This document shows, piece after piece, positions 26,816 through 35,163 of a stretch of DNA of 64,000 bases. Where the stretch lies: assembly GCA_021810805.1 (NCBI GenBank), contig JAJZHW010000003.1, forward strand, positions 1 to 64,000. Reading direction: 5' to 3'. Each line of letters starts with the position of its first letter. Within the stretch, counting starts at the first letter, position 1. The position numbers and the translations under genes were made by a program. Below the pieces are notes generated by a model. It worked only from the letters and a program-made list of their open reading frames with translations, had not been told where the DNA came from and did no database searches. The stretch comes from Nitrospirota bacterium (GTDB lineage: Bacteria > Nitrospirota > Leptospirillia > Leptospirillales > Leptospirillaceae).

Positions 26816-27649
26816 TCACGCCCCCTCCCCCTGAAGGGCTGTGGCGACCTGCCCCCCCATGCGGGCGAGCGTCGTTCGTCCGAGACTGAGGCTTGGCCAA
26901 AGGGTCAAAAGCTCGGACAGGAGAGCGGGGCGGGAGAGCAGTGCGCGAAGGATCCCCCCATACGAGACCGACCCGTCGGAGGCGACAAAGGAAAGGATTT
27001 CGGGAGGCAGTGTCTCTTGCACCCCGTCGGAAATGACCCGAACAACAGCAGCGGGAACCCCGGCACGCAAGGCAGCTCCCAGCCAGCCGGCACTTTCCAT
27101 GTCGACGGCCAGGGCCCCCGTCTCCCGAGCCCAACGTTCTTTTTCCGCGGGGGTCGCCACCAGCGAGACGGACGAAAGGAGTCTTCCCGAGCAGAGGTGA
27201 GGCTCCCCCCCCCTCCCTGGCCCCGAAAGGGCGGAGAGGGCCCACGGAAACAAAGGGGCAGGGACAAGGCGGGTTCCGGAGGTCGTGACCACCTCGTCGG
27301 CCACAAGGATCGAACCGGGGGGGAGACGGGGAGAGAGGGATCCCGCGAGCCCCGTAAAGAGCACAGCGGCAAAATTTCCGGAGGTCAGCAGGCCGTCGAG
27401 GAAGCCTTCTCCCGACGATCCGGGACCGACCCAGACGACCGCTCCCCGAGCATTGGACCTCTTCGTGAAAGCAGGAGCGGGACTTGGCAAAGAGGATCCG
27501 GAGATCCCTGCCGACGGTGAATCGCCCCCGGTTGCCCGCCGACGATGGAGGGCCAAGGCTCCTTTTGTTCCCCGAAGAAAGGTCCGGGCCTCGTCGGCCA
27601 GGGCCGTCACCACCAGAAGCGGGCCGAGGCCCTCCCTGTGCTCAGACAC
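26816..27649 (-). CDS. hpnG: Hopanoid-associated nucleoside phosphorylase HpnG
   Basis: Purine-nucleoside-phosphorylase-like enzyme that in studied bacteria removes adenine from adenosylhopane to give (phospho)ribosylhopane. 277 aa. GSILVADEVV, the family signature ALAVDMESAGWLG and VISDGVQETLP are visible; the N-terminal VVTALADEAR is the usual first strand. The GTG start (27649) overlaps the shc stop by 8 bases, so the two are translationally coupled. HpnH, which makes its substrate, is not within the window. Confidence 0.9.
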   Translation of the reverse strand: MSEHREGLGPLLVVTALADEARTFLRGTKGALALHRRRATGGDSPSAGISGSSLPSPAPAFTKRSNARGAVVWVGPGSSGEGFLDGLLTSGNFAAVLFTGLAGSLSPRLPPGSILVADEVVTTSGTRLVPAPLFPWALSALSGPGRGGEPHLCSGRLLSSVSLVATPAEKERWARETGALAVDMESAGWLGAALRAGVPAAVVRVISDGVQETLPPEILSFVASDGSVSYGGILRALLSRPALLSELLTLWPSLSLGRTTLARMGGQVATALQGEGA

Positions 27650-29738
27650 TTCGGGCGATCGGCGCGTAGGGAGCCGTCTTCCAGAAGTCCACCCGCTCGT
27701 GCCCCAGGGCGCGTCCGCGATCCGTCATGCTCCGGTAGAGTGCCAGCGCCCAGAGGGGAAAATAGTGGCGATACATGTGGTAGCGGAGGTAAAACACCCG
27801 AGGAAACCCCGTTCCCGTAAAGAGCTCTTCCTCCCAGGTTCCCTCAGGAGTCATTCGGGAGGTCAGGTAATCGACTCCCCGGCGAACGGCCGGGTGGGCC
27901 GCATGGCCTCCGTGAAGGAGGGCAATGAGCGCCCATGCCGTCTGGGAGGGAGTGGAGGCCCCTCGCCCGGCATAGTCCGAAGAGGCATAGGAGAGGCAGT
28001 CCTCCCCCCACCCGCCGTCTGGATTCTGGCGAGACAGCAAAAACTCCATGGAGCGAACGACCCAAGGCTCGTCCATGGAGACCCCGATGCTCTTGAGCCC
28101 GGCCACCACCGACCAGGTCCCATAAATGTAGTTGACGCCCCAGCGTCCGAACCAGGATCCGTCCGCCTCCTGCTCCCGACGAAGATAACGGATCGCCCGA
28201 GCGGCCGGAGGAAAATCCGGCCCATACCCCAAGGATCCCAGGAGCTCCAGAACCCGTCCGGTGAGATCCGCCGTACTGGGATCGAGAAGGGCCCCATGGT
28301 CGGCAAAGGGAATATGGTTGAGAAAGAGGAGGTCATTGTCCCGATCGAAGGCTCCCCACCCCCCGTCGGTTCCCTGCATGGCCATGACCCACAGGGTGGC
28401 TCGCCGGAAGACTCCCTCCATGCGGGGAGCCAGATCCGGGCGAATCGGGAGGATTTTGGCCATCCCCATGAGAACCATGGCCGTATCGTCGACATCGGGA
28501 TAGTAGTCATTCTCGAACTGGAAGGCCCACCCTCCCGGCTCACACTCTGGAGCACGAAGGGCCCAGTCCCCCCGAGTCTTGACCTCGCGGGCACGGAACC
28601 AGTCCATGGCCCGGTCAATGGTAGGCGAGTCCGGAGAGAGGCCGGCTTCGATAAGGGCCCCCAAGGCCAAGGCCGTATCCCACACCGGTGAGACACATGG
28701 CTGCACAAGAATCTCCCCGTCTCGCTCAATGAGAAGGTCATCAATGGAGGAGAGGACCCGCTGCATCAGGGGGTGGTCGAGGGAGTATCCCTGAAGGGAG
28801 AGCGCCACCGCACTGTTGGCCATGGCGGGATAGATGGCCCCCAAGCCTCCCTCCCCCTTCAGGCGGGGAACCATCCACTCCATGGCACAGGACAAGGCCC
28901 GCTTCCGGAGAAATCCTGGCGGATGGTTGTTCCAGAGATGAAGTCCCCGGTCGAGTAGCAGGAAGAGATTCCTCAGGGAGAATGTCTGTGAAGAGGGGGA
29001 AAAGAACTCTCCGTCGGGCCGGTCGGGGTGAAAGAGTTCCGAAATCCCCCTCTCCGGGGAGAGGCGCACCCGGGGCTTGTGGTGGTAGATGAAGAGAAGC
29101 GGAACAATGACCGTTCTCGACCAGTAGGAGACGGAGTAGATCGAAAAGGGAAACCAGGAGGGCAGGAGGACCATTTCTGCGGGAAGGGCCGGAATTTTCG
29201 CCCAGTCGTATTGACCAAAGACCGCCAGCGCGATTCGGGTAAAGACATTGACCTTTCCCGCCCCCCCCTGGGAGAGGACCCATTCCCGAGCCCGGACAAG
29301 GACCGGATCTGACGCCTCGAAGCCACACAGTTTGAGGGCCTGATAGGCCTTGACGGTGGCACTTATGTCGGGATCTCCGTCCCGAAAGAGTGGCCAGGCC
29401 CCCTCCTTCCCCCGCACAGCAAGGATGGACCGCACAATCTTTTTGCGACGGTCAGGATCCAGAGGGCGACCCAGAATTTCATGGAGAAAAATATACTCCG
29501 AGGGAATGGTCGCATCGGCCTCGAGAGGGGCGACCCAATGGCCAGCACTGTCCTGAGCGCACACCAGCCAAGAGACCCCCCGGGCGATGGTTCGGGAGAG
29601 CAGATCCGGAGCCTCTGCAACCCCGATCCTTGGAGCGGTTTTTTCCAGGAGTGCCGGCGCTGGTCCCACGGCTTCCTCGGACGGAGACATTTTATTGACG
29701 CCAGAAATATTTGATTGCCCCGACACCCCGTCCCCCAT
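27642..29738 (-). CDS. shc: Squalene-hopene cyclase
   Basis: Cyclises squalene to hopene/hopanol at the inner membrane. 698 aa, close to the family length of 630-720. The catalytic acid motif DVDDTA is near residue 425; QW repeats include QGTDGGWGAFD, QEADGSWFGRWG and QNPDGGWGED; N-terminal HWVAPLEADATIPSEYI and FYLRYHMYRHYFPLWAL at the C-terminus are typical. I keep ATG 29738 because a GATAAT box sits 6 bases upstream; ATG 29690 is also possible. It heads the shc-hpnG-barrel unit. Confidence 0.95.
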   Translation of the reverse strand: MGDGVSGQSNISGVNKMSPSEEAVGPAPALLEKTAPRIGVAEAPDLLSRTIARGVSWLVCAQDSAGHWVAPLEADATIPSEYIFLHEILGRPLDPDRRKKIVRSILAVRGKEGAWPLFRDGDPDISATVKAYQALKLCGFEASDPVLVRAREWVLSQGGAGKVNVFTRIALAVFGQYDWAKIPALPAEMVLLPSWFPFSIYSVSYWSRTVIVPLLFIYHHKPRVRLSPERGISELFHPDRPDGEFFSPSSQTFSLRNLFLLLDRGLHLWNNHPPGFLRKRALSCAMEWMVPRLKGEGGLGAIYPAMANSAVALSLQGYSLDHPLMQRVLSSIDDLLIERDGEILVQPCVSPVWDTALALGALIEAGLSPDSPTIDRAMDWFRAREVKTRGDWALRAPECEPGGWAFQFENDYYPDVDDTAMVLMGMAKILPIRPDLAPRMEGVFRRATLWVMAMQGTDGGWGAFDRDNDLLFLNHIPFADHGALLDPSTADLTGRVLELLGSLGYGPDFPPAARAIRYLRREQEADGSWFGRWGVNYIYGTWSVVAGLKSIGVSMDEPWVVRSMEFLLSRQNPDGGWGEDCLSYASSDYAGRGASTPSQTAWALIALLHGGHAAHPAVRRGVDYLTSRMTPEGTWEEELFTGTGFPRVFYLRYHMYRHYFPLWALALYRSMTDRGRALGHERVDFWKTAPYAPIARSV

Positions 29739-29743
29739 CCCCG

Positions 29744-29752
29744 ATTATCCCA
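29744..29752 (-). promoter_or_regulatory. Extended -10 promoter of shc, near-leaderless
   Basis: TGGGATAAT on the minus strand (TGn + GATAAT) ends 6 bases before ATG 29738, so the transcript would begin at or within one base of the start codon. The decamer ATAATCGGGG occurs here and in the same position before cbiX. A TTGACC further upstream (about 29819-29824) could drive a second, longer transcript. Confidence 0.45.
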
Positions 29753-30002
29753 GCTCGCCAATTTCATTGTTGGAATCGAAATCATTCTTATGATTTCTTA
29801 GCAAAATCAAGCAAAAAGGTCAACAGACAAAGAGAAAATAAAGAAAAAACAGGCATTTCAGAGACAACAAAACGAGGGGAGCCCTTTTCAAAGACCCCCG
29901 ACTTTTCACCTGTTGGAGGAGAAAATTGGCGCCTCCCGCCGGAGGGAGGGATTGTCCGGCAAAAAATCCGGAGGGGAGAATCACCAAAAAGCTTCAGTTC
30001 GC

Positions 30003-30313
30003 TTGATTTTTAAAGTCAGTTTCCGCATAGTCTAGGCGGAGGGTGCGTCAAGATTGCGCCTCCGTTCGGGCAAGGTCACATCCTCTTCAAAGGCGTCAGC
30101 CATGTCCCGCCGATACACCCGCAGAGGGGCAAAGCTTGGCATGACCTGACTGACCCCTTTTCCCGGGAGCAATGAACCGCACATGCTCCTTCGGTTAAGG
30201 ATGCCCCCTCCCGAAGAAAGCCATTTTTCCGGAGCATCCTCCGACCACAGCCACCGAAGTGTCCAGGGCCTCCCCGATGTCGGGAAGAGCCATCAAGTGA
30301 AGGAGATTCAGCC
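30003..30313 (+). promoter_or_regulatory. Promoter and long structured leader upstream of transketolase
   Basis: TTGATT (30003-30008) and CATAGT (30026-30031) are 17 bases apart and point towards tkt, leaving a leader of about 275 bases. It holds a possible 15-codon leader peptide (ATG 30102 to TGA 30149, preceded by AAAGG). Two hairpins follow: GGAGCA/TGCTCC (30166-30171, 30184-30189) and CTTCGG/CCGAAG (30189-30194, 30211-30216). The rest of the 29739-30313 gap is AT-rich and holds the divergent shc promoter. I matched no known riboswitch class. Confidence 0.45.
30102..30149 (+). CDS. Possible 15-residue leader peptide upstream of tkt
   Basis: ATG 30102 to TGA 30149 reads MSRRYTRRGAKLGMT, 5 of 15 residues basic. 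AAAGG lies 8 bases upstream. The bases around its start, TCAGCCATGTCCC, are the same as those around the tkt start, so either it is a decoy/leader start or a small duplication. Only coding context supports it; treat as tentative. Confidence 0.25.
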   Translation: MSRRYTRRGAKLGMT

Positions 30314-32359
30314 ATGTCCCAGACCCGCCTGACACCCGAGCTCGAACTCCGGGCGATCAATACCCTTCGCATGCTCTCCGTCGACATCGTCCAGAAGGCA
30401 AACTCCGGACACCCCGGAACGCCGATGGGCTTTGCGGCTCCTGCCTTCCTTCTCTGGCGAGATTATCTGAGAATCAATCCGAAAAATCCCGACTGGCCAG
30501 CCCGGGACCGGTTTGTTCTCTCGGGCGGACATGCCTCGGCCCTTCTCTACTCCCTTCTTCATCTGACAGGCTTCGGACTCACAATCGAAGACCTTCAATC
30601 CTTTCGTCAATGGGGAAGTCTGACCCCGGGGCACCCTGAATACCATCACACCCGAGGGGTGGAGACCACGACCGGCCCTCTGGGTCAAGGATTTGCCAAT
30701 GCCGTCGGCATGGCACTGGCCCTTCGCCATCTCGGCGCAACATTCAATCGTCCCGGAATGACACTTCTCTCTCCCCGAGTCTTTGTAACCTGCGGAGACG
30801 GCGACATGATGGAGGGGGTGGCGAACGAAGCGGCCTCCTTTGCCGGACATCAGGGGCTTGCCAATCTGATCTGTCTCTACGACAGAAATCACATCTCCAT
30901 CGACGGAAACACCGATCTGTCCTTTACCGAAGATGTTCCGGCCCGCTTCCGGGCTCTGGGATGGGCCGTTCGCGAGGTCTCAGATGGTAACGACACCTCC
31001 GCTGTCCGGGAAGCCCTGGACTGGGCCACAGATCCGGAAAAGGCCCTCCCCAACGACAAAGACAAGCCAAAGATGATTGCCATCCGGACCCACATCGGAT
31101 TCGGAAGCCCCACCTACCAGGATACGGCTCACGTCCACGGCTCTCCCCTTGGGGCAGAAGAGGTGAAGAAAACCCGCGAGAACCTCTCCTGGCCAGCATC
31201 TCCTGACTTTTTTGTCCCCGACGAGGTTCGCCCGGTCTTTGCCGAAATCGGAAAGAAAGGGGCCGAGCTTGAGGCCGCGTGGAATGACACCTTTGCCCGT
31301 TACCGATCCTCATTCCCCAAGGAGGCCGAGCTTTTCGAGTCGGCGGTGATCAATGGCCAGCACGCCTCCGGACTCATTGGCCGCCTTGCCCCCTTCTCCC
31401 CCGCGGACAAGCCCATGGCCACCCGCCAGGCCTTCGGGACGGTTCTCCAGGAGGCCTCCCGGATGCAGCCCCTTCTCTTCGGGGGCTCGGCCGACCTCGC
31501 CCCTTCGAACAACACCCTGATCAAGGGGGAGACCGACTGCCAGATTTCCACTCCAGGGGGACGCAACCTTCACTTCGGGGTGAGGGAGCACGCCATGGGG
31601 GGAATCATGAACGGCATGGCCCTGGCCCGGATCCGCCCCTATGGGGGAACATTCCTGGTCTTTTCCGACTACATGAAGGGCTCCATGCGCCTTTCCGCCC
31701 TGATGGGTCTTCCCGTTCTCTACGTCCTCACCCACGACAGCATCGGCCTCGGAGAGGATGGTCCCACCCACCAGCCGGTGGAGCACCTTACCTCCCTGCG
31801 GGCCCTCCCCAACATGGCCGTCATGCGCCCGGCCGATGCCAATGAAACCCTGGCAGCCATGGACTGGATCACTGAGCAGGACTCCATGCCGGTCTCCCTC
31901 GTCCTGTCCCGCCAGAGCCTTCCCATCCTGGATGTCCCCTTTGAGCGCATCTCCTCCGGCGTCCGCAGAGGTGGCTATGTTCTTAGAGAGGCGTCGAAGT
32001 CCCCCGTGGTGACACTGATGGGAACGGGATCGGAGATCTCCCTCCTGTGGAAGCTCCAGGACGAACTCGAACGGCGCTCTGTCCCCACACGCCTGGTGAG
32101 CCTGCCCTGCACGAGCCTCTTCGACCGTCAGGAGAGCGCCTACCGTGAGTCCGTCCTGGGCAACGGTCCTCTTCGTCTCTTTGCCGAAGCCGGATCCACC
32201 CTTTCGGCCTGGCGCTACGTGGGATCAAGAGGGATTGCCGTGGGGCTCGACCACTTCGGCGCCTCCGCCCCCTACGAGCGGCTCATGGACGAGTTCGGAT
32301 TCACCGTTCCCAAGATCATGGCCCGCATCAAGGAATGCTGGCCCGAGCTTTCCCTTTAG
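30314..32359 (+). CDS. tkt: Transketolase
   Basis: TPP-dependent transfer of two-carbon units in the pentose phosphate pathway (and in a Calvin cycle, if present). 681 aa, standard length. Visible: NSGHPGTPMGFAAPAF, the TPP/Mg motif GDGDMMEGVANEAA with NLICLYDRNHISIDG, EDGPTHQPVEHLTSLRALPN, and the C-terminal GLDHFGASAPYERLMDEFG. AAGGAG stands 8 bases before ATG. It is first in a plus-strand run with transaldolase (34 bases later) and G6P dehydrogenase. Confidence 0.97.
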   Translation: MSQTRLTPELELRAINTLRMLSVDIVQKANSGHPGTPMGFAAPAFLLWRDYLRINPKNPDWPARDRFVLSGGHASALLYSLLHLTGFGLTIEDLQSFRQWGSLTPGHPEYHHTRGVETTTGPLGQGFANAVGMALALRHLGATFNRPGMTLLSPRVFVTCGDGDMMEGVANEAASFAGHQGLANLICLYDRNHISIDGNTDLSFTEDVPARFRALGWAVREVSDGNDTSAVREALDWATDPEKALPNDKDKPKMIAIRTHIGFGSPTYQDTAHVHGSPLGAEEVKKTRENLSWPASPDFFVPDEVRPVFAEIGKKGAELEAAWNDTFARYRSSFPKEAELFESAVINGQHASGLIGRLAPFSPADKPMATRQAFGTVLQEASRMQPLLFGGSADLAPSNNTLIKGETDCQISTPGGRNLHFGVREHAMGGIMNGMALARIRPYGGTFLVFSDYMKGSMRLSALMGLPVLYVLTHDSIGLGEDGPTHQPVEHLTSLRALPNMAVMRPADANETLAAMDWITEQDSMPVSLVLSRQSLPILDVPFERISSGVRRGGYVLREASKSPVVTLMGTGSEISLLWKLQDELERRSVPTRLVSLPCTSLFDRQESAYRESVLGNGPLRLFAEAGSTLSAWRYVGSRGIAVGLDHFGASAPYERLMDEFGFTVPKIMARIKECWPELSL

Positions 32360-32393
32360 GCCCCCCGAACGGCCTCATTCCAAGGAGATGACC

Positions 32394-33563
32394 ATGTCCA
32401 CGATAAAGTACGCCCCCACCGGCCGCATCGCCGACCTTCTTCGCGAAGGGCAGAGCCTCTGGCTCGACTCCATTAGCCGCCATCTTATGGACTCAGGAGA
32501 TCTTGACCGACTGATCGGAGAGACAGGAGTCCGGGGGATTACCTCCAACCCCACCATCTTCGAAAAGGCCATCAACGGCTCCTCCGACTACGATACCGAT
32601 ATCGTCGCCCTCTCCCGGCAAAACATGACCCCCTCCGACATCATCCGGACGCTCATGGTCAAGGATGTTCAGAGAGCCTGCGACTACTTCCGTCCTGTCT
32701 ACGAGAGCTCCAAGACCCTTGACGGCTTTGTCTCCATCGAGGTCAACCCCCTTCTGGCCCATGAGACCGAGGCCTCGGTGGCAGAGGCCCGAACCCTTCA
32801 CCGGATGGTCAACCGACCGAACCTCCTGGTGAAGATCCCCGGAACTCAGGAGGGGATTCCGGCCATTCGCCAGCTGATCTCCGAGGGGATATCCGTCAAT
32901 GTCACCCTGCTCTTCTCTCCCGAGGCCTACCGCCAGTCGGCCCAAGCCTATATCGACGGTCTCAAGTCCTACCAGACCAGCGGCGGGGATCCCTCGAAGG
33001 TTCGCAGCGTGGCCAGCCTCTTCATCAGCCGGCTCGACACCCTCATCGACAAGAAGCTCGATGGCTTGGCCTCTTCGGCCTCCGACCCCGCCACCTCGCA
33101 AAAGGCCAAGAGTCTTCGGGGAAAGGCCGGCATTGCCAATACCCGGATCGTCTACGAGCTGTTCGGCACCCTTTTTGCCTCCGCCGCCTTTGGATCCCTC
33201 GCCAAGGCCGGGGCCACTGTCCAGCGCCCCCTTTGGGCCTCCACCGGAACGAAGGACCCGGCCTACCCGGATACCCTTTATGTGGACAACCTGATCGGAC
33301 CGGATACGGTCAACACCGTTCCCATGGAAACCCTCCGCGCCTTTGCCGACCACGGGACCGTTGCCCGCACCATCGACCGTTTCCCCAAGGGAGTCGCAGG
33401 GGAGGATCCCCATCTCATCCTGGACGCTCTCTCCACCCTCGGGATCTCCCTGGAGGCGGCCTACAACCAGCTGATCACGGAAGGGGTCCAGTCCTTCAAC
33501 AAGTCCTTCGAAAGCCTCATTGAAAGCACCGAACGAAAGATCGCCGCCAAAAAAGGAGCCTAA
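32394..33563 (+). CDS. tal: Transaldolase
   Basis: Moves dihydroxyacetone units between sugar phosphates by a Schiff base. 389 aa, the longer single-domain type seen in actinobacteria, cyanobacteria and others. VRGITSNPTIFEKAI near residue 45, FVSIEVNP, the Schiff-base Lys in NLLVKIPGTQEG near residue 140, and GTKDPAYPDTLYVDNLIG are present. I start at ATG 32394 because AAGGAG is 6 bases before it; an ATG six bases earlier would be adjacent to the ribosome site. Confidence 0.96.
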   Translation: MSTIKYAPTGRIADLLREGQSLWLDSISRHLMDSGDLDRLIGETGVRGITSNPTIFEKAINGSSDYDTDIVALSRQNMTPSDIIRTLMVKDVQRACDYFRPVYESSKTLDGFVSIEVNPLLAHETEASVAEARTLHRMVNRPNLLVKIPGTQEGIPAIRQLISEGISVNVTLLFSPEAYRQSAQAYIDGLKSYQTSGGDPSKVRSVASLFISRLDTLIDKKLDGLASSASDPATSQKAKSLRGKAGIANTRIVYELFGTLFASAAFGSLAKAGATVQRPLWASTGTKDPAYPDTLYVDNLIGPDTVNTVPMETLRAFADHGTVARTIDRFPKGVAGEDPHLILDALSTLGISLEAAYNQLITEGVQSFNKSFESLIESTERKIAAKKGA

Positions 33564-33626
33564 GGCTCCTTCGTGCCTCGAACAGACGGCGGCCGGGACG
33601 GGCCGCCGCAACGAAAGGATTTGCCT

Positions 33627-35156
33627 GTGCCCGAACTCTCCGACACCCCCTCCGGAGCCCCGACGGCCAACGGCTCCACCCCCCCGCTCACCATTGTCAT
33701 CTTTGGGGCATCGGGAGACCTTACCCACCGGAAGCTGCTTCCGGCACTTTTCGATCAGGCCGTTGACGGCCTGCTCCATCCCGAGACCCGCATTCTCGGG
33801 GTGGCGCGTCGTCCGAAGACCCACTCCGAGTTCCGGGAGGAGATTCGGGAGTCGACCCAGACATTTGCCAGAAACACCCACCGTCTCGACCTCTTTCCCG
33901 AATTCGAAAAGCATATTTTCTATCATGCCATGACTTTCGACGACCCCAACGGGTACAACGCCCTTCGGACGACCCTTCTCTCGGACGAGTTCCGCGGTCC
34001 CACCAAAGGGAATGTTCTCTATTACCTCGCCACCCCTCCCAGCTACTTTGTCCCCATCATCCGTTGCCTCGGAGCCTACGGCCTCTCGACGATCAACGAA
34101 GGAGACACCGCCGCAGGGGGCGGCTTCACCCGAACCATCGTGGAAAAGCCCTTCGGACGGGATCTGGCCTCGGCCCAGGAGCTGAACCGCGAGGTCCTGC
34201 AGGTCTTCCAGGAAAAGCAGATCTTCCGCATCGACCACTATCTGGGCAAAGAGACCGTCCAGAATATCGTGGTCTTTCGCATGTCCAACCCGGTCTTTGG
34301 CTCCCTCTGGAGCAACGTTCACGTCAAGAGCGTTCACATCACCGTTCACGAGGCGGTGGGGGTGGAGGGCCGGGGAGACTACTTCGAGGAGGCCGGGATT
34401 CTTCGGGACATGGTCCAGAACCACCTCTTCCAGCTTTTGACCCTTACCGCCATGGAGCCTCCCGTGGCCTTCGACGCCCAGGCGATCCGAGACGAAAAGG
34501 TCAAGGTTCTCCGCTCCCTCAAGCCCATCCGGACGGAAGACATCCCCAAGACCATCGTCCGGGGACAATATACCGTGGGCGAGGTGGAGGGGATTCCTGT
34601 CCCCGGATACCGCAACGAACCCAAGATCCCCCCCACCTCCGACACCCCCACCTTCGCCCGGATCAAGGTCGAGGTCCAGAACTGGCGTTGGGCCGGCGTT
34701 CCCTTCTACCTGACGGCGGGAAAGCGCATGAGCAAGCGGGAAACCACCATCCGCATTGTTTTCAAGGACTTCCCCTTCGCCCTCTTCCGACTGGCCGGAT
34801 GCCCCGGAACGGTTCCCAACGAGCTCATCATCCGAATCCAGCCCAACGAAGGCATCTCCCTTCGCTTCGGCATCAAGCGTCCGGGAGGGTCGCTCGTCAT
34901 CGATCCCGTGGAGATGGACTTTTCCTACCAGACGGCTTACCACGACAAGGCTCCCGACGCCTACGAACGGCTTCTTCACGACGCCATCGTGGGAGACTCG
35001 ACACTGTTTGCCCGCAACGACGAGGTGGAGCGTTCCTGGACCTTCATCGCCCCCCTGCTGGGAGATCTCTCCCGACTTTCCCCGCTCCGTTTCTACACGG
35101 CGGGGACGGATGGACCGGAGGAGAAGGACAGGATCAACGATCCCGACACCGTCTGA
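33627..35156 (+). CDS. zwf: Glucose-6-phosphate 1-dehydrogenase
   Basis: First step of the oxidative pentose phosphate pathway, making NADPH. GTG 33627 has AAAGGA 7 bases upstream and gives 509 aa, the normal size. Coenzyme motif GASGDLTHRKLLPALF near residue 30, active-site RIDHYLGKE near residue 205, and VEKPFGRDL are intact. The whole unit tkt-tal-zwf is tight, so NADPH and pentose supply are co-regulated. No gnd or pgl is seen inside the window. Confidence 0.97.
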   Translation: MPELSDTPSGAPTANGSTPPLTIVIFGASGDLTHRKLLPALFDQAVDGLLHPETRILGVARRPKTHSEFREEIRESTQTFARNTHRLDLFPEFEKHIFYHAMTFDDPNGYNALRTTLLSDEFRGPTKGNVLYYLATPPSYFVPIIRCLGAYGLSTINEGDTAAGGGFTRTIVEKPFGRDLASAQELNREVLQVFQEKQIFRIDHYLGKETVQNIVVFRMSNPVFGSLWSNVHVKSVHITVHEAVGVEGRGDYFEEAGILRDMVQNHLFQLLTLTAMEPPVAFDAQAIRDEKVKVLRSLKPIRTEDIPKTIVRGQYTVGEVEGIPVPGYRNEPKIPPTSDTPTFARIKVEVQNWRWAGVPFYLTAGKRMSKRETTIRIVFKDFPFALFRLAGCPGTVPNELIIRIQPNEGISLRFGIKRPGGSLVIDPVEMDFSYQTAYHDKAPDAYERLLHDAIVGDSTLFARNDEVERSWTFIAPLLGDLSRLSPLRFYTAGTDGPEEKDRINDPDTV

Positions 35157-35163
35157 GTCTGAG

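Noticed and set aside
30032-30313. TPP riboswitch before transketolase
   Set aside because: Considered because the enzyme uses TPP, but no CTGAGA-type conserved core is present.
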